Of a stretch of 45,603 bases of DNA, positions 1-6,779 are shown piece after piece. Below the pieces are notes generated by a model. That model was not told the origin of the DNA. It saw only the letters and a list, made by a program, of their open reading frames with translations, and ran no database searches. The DNA is from Oscillospiraceae bacterium. GTDB taxonomy: Bacteria > Bacillota > Clostridia > Oscillospirales > Ruminococcaceae. The stretch spans positions 1-45,603 of the forward strand of contig JAGZUF010000020.1 of the NCBI GenBank assembly GCA_018380115.1, in the 5' to 3' direction. The position numbers were made by a program, and so were the translations under genes. Position 1 is the stretch's first letter; each line of letters begins with the position of its first letter.

Positions 1-30
1 CGCGTGCATTGAACAGAAAGCAGGCAGGAA

Positions 31-66
31 ATGCCGCGCACCCCGTTTGGGGCGCGCGGCGTTTTG
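31..66 (+). terminator. Rho-independent terminator of an upstream gene
   Basis: A GC-rich hairpin has arms GCCGCGCACCCC and GGGGCGCGCGGC around a GTTT loop, with one mismatch, followed by GTTTTG. It probably ends a plus-strand gene lying before the window. Confidence 0.6.
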
Positions 67-86
67 CAAGCTGGCGCGGCTGATGG

Positions 87-195
87 CAATGGCCGCGGGT
101 TTGCGGGCCGGGGGGAAAGGGAAAAGCTCTGCACTTTGAGCCGCATGCCGAAAGCAGGCCCTTACAGGGCCCGCGCAGGCTGTAGGCGCGGCCTG
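87..195 (+). repeat. Duplicated intergenic element, copy A
   Basis: This 109-bp stretch recurs at 408-516, exactly 321 bp downstream, with about 7 mismatches. It contains a GCAGGCCCTTACAGGGCCC hairpin module. Its right edge runs into GGTTATGATTTTGG, which resembles the right edge of the repeat copy at 5402-5651 (GGTTATGACTGGG). The pair therefore looks like partial, diverged relatives of the window's ~240-bp repeat family. No coding potential was seen. Confidence 0.75.
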
Positions 196-407
196 GGGTT
201 ATGATTTTGGCCTGCCGCAGCTTTCCCCTGTATTCTGCCCGGTTTGCAGTTTTTCCCGCCTTGCCCGGGTATTTTGTTTCGGGAAAGGGCAAAGTGTCCT
301 TGCAGCACCGGCGCGGCCAGTAGTGGCCTGTAAAAAGATTTTGCCCCCGGCCCCTGGCGGGGCTGGCTGCCAGCGGCGGGTTACCAGAGCGGCCCCCTGC
401 GCTGAAA

Positions 408-516
408 CAATGGCCGCGGGCTTGCGGGCCGGGGGGAAAGGGAAAAGCCCTGCACTTTGAGCCGTATGCCAAAAGCAGGCCCTTACAGGGCCCGCGCACG
501 CCGTAGGCGTGGCCTG
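408..516 (+). repeat. Duplicated intergenic element, copy B
   Basis: This is the second copy of the 87-195 element, at about 94% identity by eye. The GC-rich sequence between the two copies shows no gene. Copy B is followed by about 170 bp of unassigned sequence before the leuS promoter. Confidence 0.75.
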
Positions 517-692
517 CGGCCGCGCCCGGTACTCTAAGCGGCGTTTCGAAAAAGCGCTTCCGGCGGGCAAGCCGCAGAAAGCGCGCCCCAGGCAGAACGG
601 GTCTTGCATATGGAAGGCGCACGCGTCCCTTTTTTCAGGCGGGGGCCGCTGCAAACGGGCCTGTTTTGCGCCTGCGCGGCCGCCTGCGCGGC
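517..692. other. Unassigned intergenic sequence
   Basis: Open frames exist on both strands across 199-718, but their translations are Arg/Ala/Pro-rich, lack a Shine-Dalgarno site and resemble no family. I see nothing functional here apart from the adjoining duplicated elements. Confidence 0.5.
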
Positions 693-721
693 TTTACATC
701 CGCCCGAAAATATGCTAAAGT
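693..721 (+). promoter_or_regulatory. Putative leuS promoter
   Basis: TTTACA (693-698), a 17-bp spacer and TAAAGT (716-721) lie about 85 bp before leuS. The match to the sigma-A consensus is moderate. The leader to 805 has no T-box motif. Confidence 0.4.
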
Positions 722-805
722 AAAACCACTTCGGGCCTTTTGAAAAAGGCCTGCGGCGCGGGCTTTTGCGGCGCGCGGAAAATGATCATTGGATGTGAAA
801 AAAGC

Positions 806-3214
806 ATGAAGTACGATTTCAGGGCCATTGAGAAAAAGTGGCAGGACATCTGGGACAAAGAAAATACCTTTGCCGCAAAGCAGGATTTTTCCCTGCCCAA
901 ATATTACGCGCTGGTGGAGTTTCCATATCCCTCCGGCCAGGGCCTGCACGTGGGGCACCCGCGCAGCTACACCGCGCTGGACATTGTGGCGCGCAAAAAA
1001 CGGCTGGAGGGCTATAATGTGCTGTACCCCATGGGCTGGGATGCCTTCGGCCTGCCCACGGAAAACTATGCCATGAAAAACCACATCCACCCCGAGCTTG
1101 TCACGGAAAAGAACGTGGCGCGCTTCAAAAGCCAGCTGAAAAGCCTGGGCCTTTCCTTCGACTGGAGCAGGGAGGTGAACACCACAGACCCTTCCTACTA
1201 CAAGTGGACGCAGTGGATATTCCTTCAGCTTTATAAAAAGGGCCTTGCCTATAAAAAAGAGATGAACGTCAACTGGTGCACAGGCTGCCAGGTGGTGCTT
1301 GCCAACGAAGAAGTGGTGAACGGCAAGTGCGAGCGCTGCGGCAGCGATGTGGTGCACAAGAATAAAAGCCAGTGGATGCTGAAAATAACCGCCTATGCCG
1401 ACAGGCTGATAGACGATTTGGACGGGCTGGATTTTATTGACCGCGTAAAGGCCCAGCAGAAAAACTGGATAGGCCGCAGCCACGGCGCGCAGGTGCAGTT
1501 TGAAACTACGGCGGGCGACAGCCTGCTTATTTACACCACCCGGCCGGATACGCTGTTCGGCGCCACCTACATGGTGATCAGCCCCGAACACCCGGCTATT
1601 GAGAAATGGGCGGGCAGAATAACCAACATGCCCGCCGTGCGCGCCTATCAGGAGGAGGCCGCCCGCAAAAGCGACTTTGAGCGCACCGAGCTTGCCAAGG
1701 AAAAAACAGGCGTGAAAATAGAGGGCGTGCGCGCCGTGAACCCGGTGAACGGCAAAGAGATACCCATTTTTATTTCAGATTATGTGCTTATCAGCTACGG
1801 CACGGGCGCCATCATGGCCGTGCCCGCGCACGACGAGCGCGACTGGGAATTTGCCCAAAAATTCGGCTGTGATATTGTGGAAGTGGTGAAGGGCGGCGAC
1901 GTGCAGAAGGCTGCCTTTACAGACTGTGCCACCGGCGTAATGGTGAACAGCGGCTTTTTGGACGGCATGAGCGTGGAAGAGGCCAAAAAGGCCGTCACGC
2001 AGTGGCTGGTGGAAAAAGGCATCGGCCAGGCGAAAACCAACTTCAAGCTGCGCGACTGGGTGTTCAGCCGCCAGCGCTACTGGGGCGAGCCCATCCCCAT
2101 GGTTTACTGCGAGCACTGCGGCTGGCAGCCCATCCCGGAAAGCGAGCTGCCCCTGCGCCTGCCGGACATTACCGATTTCGAGCCGGGCGAGGGCGGCGAA
2201 AGCCCGCTGGCGCGCCATACCGAGTGGGTGAATACCACCTGCCCGGCCTGCGGCGGCCCCGCCCGGCGCGAGACGGACACCATGCCCCAGTGGGCGGGCT
2301 CCTCATGGTATTTCCTGCGCTATATGGACCCTCACAACGAAACCGCCATTGCCTCGCCCGAGGCCCTGCGCTACTGGGGCCCGGTAGATTGGTACAACGG
2401 CGGCATGGAGCACACCACCCTGCACCTTCTGTACAGCCGCTTCTGGAACAAGTTCTTGTACGACATCGGGGTGGTGCCCTACTCCGAGCCGTACAAAAAG
2501 CGCACCAGCCACGGCATGATACTGGGCGAGAACGGCGAGAAAATGTCCAAAAGCCGCGGCAACGTGGTGAACCCGGACGACATCGTGCGCGACTACGGCG
2601 CCGACACCATGCGCCTGTACGAAATGTTCATTGGCGATTTTGAAAAGGCCGCGCCGTGGAACACGGCCTCCATCAAGGGCTGCCGCCGTTTTCTGGAGCG
2701 CGTGTGGGGCCTTGCCGAGCGCATGGACGCCGCTGTGCCCGGCTATTCCGCCGCGCTGGAGGGCGCCGTGCACCGCACCATTAAAAAGGTGACGCAGGAT
2801 ATTGAGGGCCTGAAGATGAACACGGCCATTGCCGCCATGATGAGCCTTGTGAACGAATTTTACGAGGCAGAACGCGTTACCGCGGGCGAGGTGCGCACGC
2901 TGCTGGTGCTTTTGAACCCGTTTGCGCCGCATATGACAGAGGAAATGTGGGCGGGCCTTGGCTTTGAAGGGCAGATTGCCCATACAAGGTGGCCGCAGTA
3001 CGACGAGGCCAAATGCGCGGAAAACACGGTGGAGATAGCCGTGCAGGTGAACGGCAGGGTGCGTGCGCGTGTGACGGTGGCGGCAGACATTGGCAGGGAA
3101 GAGGCCATTGCCCTTGCCAAAGCCGAGCCCAACGTGGAAAAAGAGCTTGCGGGCAAAACCGTGGTGAAAGAAATTTATGTGCCGGGCAAGCTGGTGAACC
3201 TTGCTGCAAAATGA
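806..3214 (+). CDS. leuS: Leucyl-tRNA synthetase
   Basis: Cytoplasmic class I synthetase that charges tRNA-Leu with leucine. At 802 residues it has normal bacterial length. The HIGH-type motif appears as HVGHP (about residue 48) inside PYPSGQGLHVGH. The CP1 editing domain carries TTRPDTLFGATY, zinc-ligand Cys pairs are present, and the KMSKS loop reads EKMSKSRGN near residue 578. The C-terminal anticodon-binding region is complete. I start at ATG 806 (MKYDFRAIEKKW), matching family N-termini, rather than at an in-frame ATG at 740; the GGA at 792 is a weak Shine-Dalgarno. It is apparently monocistronic, with the rpsU promoter following in the next gap. Unlike pheST it has no T-box leader. Confidence 0.98.
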   Translation: MKYDFRAIEKKWQDIWDKENTFAAKQDFSLPKYYALVEFPYPSGQGLHVGHPRSYTALDIVARKKRLEGYNVLYPMGWDAFGLPTENYAMKNHIHPELVTEKNVARFKSQLKSLGLSFDWSREVNTTDPSYYKWTQWIFLQLYKKGLAYKKEMNVNWCTGCQVVLANEEVVNGKCERCGSDVVHKNKSQWMLKITAYADRLIDDLDGLDFIDRVKAQQKNWIGRSHGAQVQFETTAGDSLLIYTTRPDTLFGATYMVISPEHPAIEKWAGRITNMPAVRAYQEEAARKSDFERTELAKEKTGVKIEGVRAVNPVNGKEIPIFISDYVLISYGTGAIMAVPAHDERDWEFAQKFGCDIVEVVKGGDVQKAAFTDCATGVMVNSGFLDGMSVEEAKKAVTQWLVEKGIGQAKTNFKLRDWVFSRQRYWGEPIPMVYCEHCGWQPIPESELPLRLPDITDFEPGEGGESPLARHTEWVNTTCPACGGPARRETDTMPQWAGSSWYFLRYMDPHNETAIASPEALRYWGPVDWYNGGMEHTTLHLLYSRFWNKFLYDIGVVPYSEPYKKRTSHGMILGENGEKMSKSRGNVVNPDDIVRDYGADTMRLYEMFIGDFEKAAPWNTASIKGCRRFLERVWGLAERMDAAVPGYSAALEGAVHRTIKKVTQDIEGLKMNTAIAAMMSLVNEFYEAERVTAGEVRTLLVLLNPFAPHMTEEMWAGLGFEGQIAHTRWPQYDEAKCAENTVEIAVQVNGRVRARVTVAADIGREEAIALAKAEPNVEKELAGKTVVKEIYVPGKLVNLAAK

Positions 3215-3247
3215 GCGGGGCGCCCGTATTCACTCAAAAGAAAAACA

Positions 3248-3277
3248 TTGACACAGGCACGGCTGCCATTGTATAAT
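3248..3277 (+). promoter_or_regulatory. rpsU promoter
   Basis: A perfect TTGACA (3248-3253) and a perfect TATAAT (3272-3277) are separated by 18 bp, about 68 bp before the rpsU start. This is one of the strongest sigma-A promoters in the window, as expected for a ribosomal protein gene. Confidence 0.85.
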
Positions 3278-3345
3278 ATTAAAAGCTGATAGTTTATGTG
3301 CTGCATACCTTTCGGCTCTTACCTCAGGTCAAGGGAGGGACAAAG

Positions 3346-3522
3346 ATGTCGGAAATCCGAGTAAAAGAGGGCGAGTCGCTGGAAAGCGCGCTTCGCCGCT
3401 TCAAGCGCTCTACTGCGCGCGCAGGCGTTCTTGCTGAAGTGCGCAAGCGCGAAGCCTATGAAAAGCCTTCCGTGAAGCGCAAGAAGAAATCCGAAGCCGC
3501 CCGCAAGCGCAAGTACAAATAA
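3346..3522 (+). CDS. rpsU: 30S ribosomal protein S21
   Basis: Small basic ribosomal protein of the 30S platform near the anti-Shine-Dalgarno end of 16S rRNA. It has 58 residues, with the family opening MSEIRVKEGESLESALRRF and a Lys/Arg-rich tail ending RKRKYK. The ATG at 3346 has a strong AAGGGAGGG ribosome site 7 nt upstream, which excludes the longer frame from 3298. It has its own consensus promoter and a terminator at 3557-3584, so it is probably a single-gene unit with limited read-through into the yqeG-like gene. Confidence 0.97.
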   Translation: MSEIRVKEGESLESALRRFKRSTARAGVLAEVRKREAYEKPSVKRKKKSEAARKRKYK

Positions 3523-3556
3523 GCGAGGGGCTTTGGGGTACGGTTTGAACCACCGG

Positions 3557-3584
3557 GCGGGCCTTGTTACAGGGCCCGCTTTTT
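3557..3584 (+). terminator. Terminator after rpsU
   Basis: GCGGGCC and GGCCCGC pair around a 9-nt loop and are followed by TTTTT. It sits 45 nt before the next gene, so it may also set how much rpsU read-through reaches that gene. Confidence 0.8.
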
Positions 3585-3629
3585 GATTGCCGCGGCGCCT
3601 GCCGCCGCACCGGGAAAGGAGAGGGGGGC

Positions 3630-4136
3630 ATGGCGCTGTTCCAGCCCACGGCGCTGTTCCGCGGCGCCGAATATATCACACCGGAATATCTGCGCGGGCA
3701 CGGCATCCGCGCGCTTATTCTGGACGTGGACAACACGCTAACCGGCCACGGCAGCCAGCAGCTGCCGCCCGCCATTGCCGCCTGGCTGCAAACCATGAAG
3801 GAAAGCGGCGTGCGGCTGCGCGTGGCCTCGAACAACATGCCGGGCCGCGTGCGCCCCTTCGCGCAGAAGATAGGCCTGCCATACAGCGCGCTTTGCTGCA
3901 AGCCGTCGCCCTTCGGGCTGTGGCACGCGTGCCGCGAGATGGGCGTGCGCCCCTGCGAGGCGGCCCTTGTGGGCGACCAGGTGTTCACCGACGCCCTGGG
4001 CGCAAACCTGGCCGGGGTGAAAATGCTGCTGGTGCAGCCCATGTATCAGGATACAAAAGTGCTTATCCGCCTTCGCCGCCATTTGGAAAAGCCCGTGCTG
4101 CGCCGCTATTACGAAAAGGGCGGCCGGCTTTTGTAA
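3630..4136 (+). CDS. yqeG: YqeG family HAD phosphatase
   Basis: A 168-aa protein of the HAD-IIIA (YqeG) phosphatase family, close to the usual ~170 aa. Motif I is DVDNTL (about residues 28-33), motif II is ASNN, KPSPFG lies near the motif III position, and motif IV is VGDQVFTD. All are soluble HAD signatures, so Mg-dependent phosphatase activity is likely. The physiological substrate in Firmicutes is not known to me. The start at ATG 3630 follows AAAGGAGAGGGGG. In Bacilli yqeG sits with yqeH and aroE, whereas here it lies between rpsU and efp. A 113-nt gap with a possible promoter separates it from efp. Confidence 0.85.
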   Translation: MALFQPTALFRGAEYITPEYLRGHGIRALILDVDNTLTGHGSQQLPPAIAAWLQTMKESGVRLRVASNNMPGRVRPFAQKIGLPYSALCCKPSPFGLWHACREMGVRPCEAALVGDQVFTDALGANLAGVKMLLVQPMYQDTKVLIRLRRHLEKPVLRRYYEKGGRLL

Positions 4137-4174
4137 CAGCGCGGCGCGCAGCGGCCAAAACGGCAAAACCCCTT

Positions 4175-4203
4175 GAAAAAAGCAAAAAAATAAGATACAC
4201 TAT
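4175..4203 (+). promoter_or_regulatory. Putative efp promoter
   Basis: An A-rich stretch holds TTGAAA, a 17-bp spacer and TACACT, running into TATATA, about 45 nt before efp. The -35 is good and the -10 is ambiguous. Confidence 0.4.
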
Positions 4204-4250
4204 ATACACATGCGAATTTGTAACAAAGTATTATTGGAGGATCGATCTTT

Positions 4251-4808
4251 ATGGTTTCTGCTGGTGATTTCCGCAACGGCATCACGTTCGAAGAGGACGG
4301 CAACGTCTTTCAGATCGTAGAGTTCCAGCATGTAAAGCCCGGCAAGGGCGCGGCCTTCGTGCGCACGAAGATCCGCAACGTCATCACGGGCTCTGTGGTG
4401 GAAAAAACGTACAACCCCACCGCCAAATTCCCCACCGCGTATATCGAGCGCCGCGAGATGACCTATTCCTACAAGGACGGCGATTTGTACTATTTCATGG
4501 ATAACGAGACGTACGAGCAGATCCCCCTGAACGAGAGCGAGCTGGGCGACGCGTTTAAGTTTGTGAAAGAAAATGAAGTGTGCAAGGTGCTGAGCTACAA
4601 GGGCAAGGTATTCGGCGTGGAGGCCCCCAACTTCGTTGTGCTGGAAGTGACCAAGACGGACCCGGGCTTCAAGGGCAACACCGCCACCAATACGCTGAAG
4701 CCCGCCACGCTGGAGACGGGCGCCGAAATCCGCGTGCCCCTGTTCATCAACGAGGGCGATATGATCCGCATTGACACCCGCACGGGCGAATATATGGAGC
4801 GTGCGTAA
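4251..4808 (+). CDS. efp: Translation elongation factor P
   Basis: EF-P binds the ribosome between the P and E sites and relieves stalling at polyproline stretches. It has 185 residues, exactly the family length. The N-terminal KOW-like domain has the modifiable loop KPGKGAAFVR (Lys at the tip, about residue 32). The central OB domain is followed by a C-terminal OB domain with the signature ITGEYMERA-like ending DTRTGEYMERA. ATG 4251 is preceded by TTGGAGG. The gene sits alone between its own promoter and a terminator at 4823-4855. No EF-P modification enzyme is nearby. Confidence 0.97.
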   Translation: MVSAGDFRNGITFEEDGNVFQIVEFQHVKPGKGAAFVRTKIRNVITGSVVEKTYNPTAKFPTAYIERREMTYSYKDGDLYYFMDNETYEQIPLNESELGDAFKFVKENEVCKVLSYKGKVFGVEAPNFVVLEVTKTDPGFKGNTATNTLKPATLETGAEIRVPLFINEGDMIRIDTRTGEYMERA

Positions 4809-4822
4809 CGCACAGGACATCC

Positions 4823-4855
4823 GCAGGGCGGGGCCGTGTGGCCTTGCCCTGTTTT
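4823..4855 (+). terminator. Terminator after efp
   Basis: CAGGGC and GCCCTG enclose a nested GGCC/GGCC helix and are followed by TTTTGAGTTTTT. It lies 15 nt after the efp stop codon. Confidence 0.7.
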
Positions 4856-4901
4856 GAGTTTTTGGTGCGGCGCATTGCCGCGCAGAAAGGAAGGGATACC
4901 C

Positions 4902-5336
4902 ATGGAGCTGAAAGAAAAAGTTGCCTATATCAAGGGCCTGATGGAAGGCATGGAGTACGATGTTTCCACAAAAGAGGGCAAGCTGATGGCCGCCGTGGTG
5001 GAGACGCTGGACATGATGGCCGCCAAGGTGGAAGAAATAGACACCGATGTAGACCAGCTGTTCGATGAGGTGGACGCTGTGAGCGAAGACCTTGAGGACG
5101 TGGAAGATTATCTGTTCGATGACGAAGATGAGGACGACGAAGATTACGCCGATGAGTATGAGGCGGGCCTGTACGAGATAACCTGCCCCAACTGCGGCGA
5201 GGTGGTGTGTGTGGACGAGGATATGCTTGCCTCGGATGACCTCACATGCCCAAGCTGCGGCACAAAGTTTGAGGTGGATTTTTCTGAGGACGACGCCGAC
5301 GGCGAAGAGGGCGGCGGAGCGGAAGAAAAGGAATAA
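4902..5336 (+). CDS. CD1247 N-terminal domain-type acidic zinc-ribbon protein
   Basis: A 144-aa protein of a family common in Clostridia and named after Clostridioides difficile CD1247; its function is not established. Residues 1-50 form the conserved helical opening MELKEKVAYIKGLMEGM. Residues about 50-88 are an extremely acidic Asp/Glu run. A zinc ribbon follows with CPNC and CPSC pairs (about residues 92-119), then an acidic Gly/Glu tail. There is no signal peptide or membrane segment, so it is cytoplasmic. ATG 4902 follows AGAAAGGAAGGG. It is separated from efp by a terminator, so co-expression depends on read-through. The fold suggests a nucleic-acid or protein adaptor, but this is only inference. 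Confidence 0.7.
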   Translation: MELKEKVAYIKGLMEGMEYDVSTKEGKLMAAVVETLDMMAAKVEEIDTDVDQLFDEVDAVSEDLEDVEDYLFDDEDEDDEDYADEYEAGLYEITCPNCGEVVCVDEDMLASDDLTCPSCGTKFEVDFSEDDADGEEGGGAEEKE

Positions 5337-5357
5337 GCCGTTTACAAGGGTAAAAAA

Positions 5358-5396
5358 GGGGCGGGCCGCTTTTTCAGGCGGCCTGCCTGCTTTTTT
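5358..5396 (+). terminator. Terminator after the zinc-ribbon gene
   Basis: GGCGGGCCGC and GCGGCCTGCC form a stem with one mismatch around a T-rich loop, followed by TGCTTTTTTT. It lies directly before the tandem repeats. Confidence 0.7.
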
Positions 5397-5401
5397 TGAA
5401 T

Positions 5402-5651
5402 AGGGAAACCACCGGCTCTGCCGGTGGAGGCGCCCCGCAAAAAGCTTTCGCTTCAAGCATCGAGCGAAGCGAGCTGCTAATATCAAGTTATCAGGAGCAA
5501 AAGGCTGCCGTTAGAACAGAGATTGCCCGTTTACAGGCTGTGGGGCAAGTGATGCGAGCGAAATAAATTTCAGTGCGTCTTGAGATGTATGCCGGTAATA
5601 GGCCCTTATAGGGCCAGCTCAAGCCCCCGGCTCGGTGGTTATGACTGGGCT
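5402..5651 (+). repeat. ~240-bp interspersed intergenic repeat, copy R1
   Basis: This is the first of two head-to-tail copies. It opens with GGGAAACCACCGGCTCTGCC, then AAGCTTTCGCTTCAAGCATC and GAGCGAAGC, a variable middle, TTGCCCGTTTACAGGC, GGCAAGTGATGC, and a 3' part with TATGCCGGTAATAGGCCCTT. The middle is closest to copy R4 (37548-37775). It shows no convincing coding sequence. Confidence 0.8.
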
Positions 5652-5891
5652 TTAGCGAAACGCCCCCCGGCTGTGCCGTGGAGAGTAAAAAGGCTTTCGC
5701 CGTCAGTTCCGAACGCAGCGGGATGGTATTCAATACTAAAAAGATGCAGCACGCAGCGGGAAGAACCCCGTTTACGGAGGGCGGGGTAGGTGATGCAGGC
5801 GGCAGAGTATTCAGTGCCTCCTGAGAGGCCTGCCGGCAGTATGCCCTTCTGGGGCTTGCGCAAGCCCCCGGCTTAGCCGGTGGGCCTGACT
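5652..5891 (+). repeat. ~240-bp interspersed intergenic repeat, copy R2
   Basis: It follows R1 directly. It starts GCGAAACGCCCCCCGGCTG, continues GAGAGTAAAAAGGCTTTCG, CCGTTTACGGAGGGCGGGG, AGGTGATGCAGGCGGCAGAG and CAGTGCCTCCTGAGAGGC, and ends with the hairpin CCCCCGGCTTAGCCGGTGGG and GCCTGAC. It aligns with R3 (12185-12424) over its whole length. The two end hairpins are near-copies of each other. Confidence 0.85.
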
Positions 5892-5955
5892 TGTGAAAGA
5901 AAACCGCCTGCCCGGCAGGTGGCTTTGGCGCCGGCGGCTTTCTTTTGTAAAAAAT

Positions 5956-5985
5956 ATCCGGGCGCAGTACATACTGCGCCCGGAT
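5956..5985 (-). terminator. Terminator of the ireB operon (possibly bidirectional)
   Basis: A perfect hairpin has arms ATCCGGGCGCAGTA and TACTGCGCCCGGAT. On the minus strand it is followed by ATTTTTTAC. It lies 23 nt past the end of the 98-aa gene. A weaker T-run on the plus strand could also stop transcripts coming through the repeats. Confidence 0.85.
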
Positions 5986-6008
5986 GCTTTTTCTGTCGTG
6001 AGCGGGCT

Positions 6009-6305
6009 TTACGCCTTCGCCGCCTCTTTCAGAGCCTTTTCCAGCCAGATGGTGCCTATCTCCAGCGCGCTGTACAGCCCGTTTTTCATCGACTGCTGCT
6101 GCATGCGTTCGATAGGGTTCTTGCGCGTGTCGGTGGAAAGAAGAATGACGTGGATGCGGTCTGCCACCTGCACGCCGTGGTCCTCCTTTGTGGTGAGCAC
6201 CTGCATGTAAATGACGAACGGGTCGGAAAAGTTGCCGTAATAGATGTCGTTTTTGCAGCGCACCAGCGGGCGGCCCTTGTATTTCAGTTTCGGGGTAAAT
6301 GCCAT
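6009..6305 (-). CDS. Conserved hypothetical protein, 98 aa, partner of ireB
   Basis: I do not recognise a named family. It is a 98-aa, probably cytoplasmic, single-domain protein. It opens MAFTPKLKYKGRPLVRCKND and continues through a predicted beta-rich core (DIYYGNFSDPFVIYM, VADRIHVILLSTD) to a C-terminal helix with IWLEKALKEAA. It has no transmembrane segment, and its single Cys gives no metal site. ATG 6305 has GAGGAGC 10 nt upstream. It follows ireB by 24 nt and shares its terminator, so the two are almost certainly co-transcribed. In many Firmicutes the gene after ireB is ruvX (yqgF), which is absent here. The context suggests a link with IreB and cell-envelope kinase signalling, as inference only. 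Confidence 0.75.
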   Translation of the reverse strand: MAFTPKLKYKGRPLVRCKNDIYYGNFSDPFVIYMQVLTTKEDHGVQVADRIHVILLSTDTRKNPIERMQQQSMKNGLYSALEIGTIWLEKALKEAAKA

Positions 6306-6329
6306 GGGTAAAACAGCTCCTCTTTTGGG

Positions 6330-6575
6330 TTATTCGCCAAGGTAATTCTTCAAAAGCACCTGCAGCAGGTCGTCGCGGTCTATGCGGCGGATATTGGCGC
6401 GCGCGCCCTGATAGGTGGTGATGTAGGTGGGGTCCTCCGAAAGGATATAGCCCACCAGCTGGTTGATAGGGTTATAGCCCTTTTCCTTCAAGGCGCGGTA
6501 CACGCTGGTGAGAATTTCGCGGATCTCCTTATCCTTGTCGTCATAGATGGAAAAAATAGCGGTGGGTTCGCTCAT
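6330..6575 (-). CDS. ireB: IreB family regulatory phosphoprotein (UPF0297)
   Basis: IreB is a small dimeric protein phosphorylated by the PASTA kinase IreK in Enterococcus and linked there to cephalosporin tolerance. The 81-aa product matches the family throughout: VYRALKEKGYNPINQLVGYI, then SEDPTYITTYQGARANIRR and the terminal LLKNYL. ATG 6575 is set by an AAGGAGG 8 nt upstream; the longer in-frame extension to 6755 runs through the promoter and is not real. It leads a two-gene operon with the 98-aa protein. The IreK-type kinase and phosphatase are not in this window. Confidence 0.92.
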   Translation of the reverse strand: MSEPTAIFSIYDDKDKEIREILTSVYRALKEKGYNPINQLVGYILSEDPTYITTYQGARANIRRIDRDDLLQVLLKNYLGE

Positions 6576-6662
6576 ACTACACGCCTCCTTCGAAAAGAAC
6601 ACCCTTGTGCGCCCAAAGGCGCACCCGGCGGTGTTTTGTTCCGTACAAAGGGCATCTTTCCC

Positions 6663-6691
6663 CTTATACAGTTTACTATTCCTATTGTAAC
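6663..6691 (-). promoter_or_regulatory. ireB promoter
   Basis: On the minus strand GTTACA (6686-6691), a 17-bp spacer and TATAAG (6663-6668) lie about 90 nt before ireB, just beyond the pheT terminator. Confidence 0.55.
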
Positions 6692-6697
6692 CCAAAA

Positions 6698-6734
6698 CAG
6701 GGCCCCGCGCAAGAGAAATTTGCGCAGGGCCCTG
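6698..6734 (-). terminator. Terminator of pheST
   Basis: On the minus strand CAGGGCCCTGCGCAA and TTGCGCGGGGCCCTG pair with one mismatch around a 7-nt loop and are followed by TTTTGGG. It lies about 45 nt after pheT. Confidence 0.7.
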
Positions 6735-6779
6735 TGCGGTTTTAAGCTTTTCCATATGCCGCGCCGCGGGGCGGGCCCC

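Noticed and set aside
199..1591. Minus-strand frames before and inside leuS
   Set aside because: Low-complexity Pro/Ala/Arg translations, no ribosome site, and overlap with the leuS coding region and the duplicated elements.
4200..5486. 428-codon minus-strand frame across efp and the zinc-ribbon gene
   Set aside because: It crosses two terminators and two well-defined genes; the translation has no family features.
5491..5863. Similar short minus-strand frames in repeats R1/R2, R3 and R4
   Set aside because: The resemblance follows from nucleotide repeat identity. Frames differ in length and position, starts are not shared, and no Shine-Dalgarno is present.
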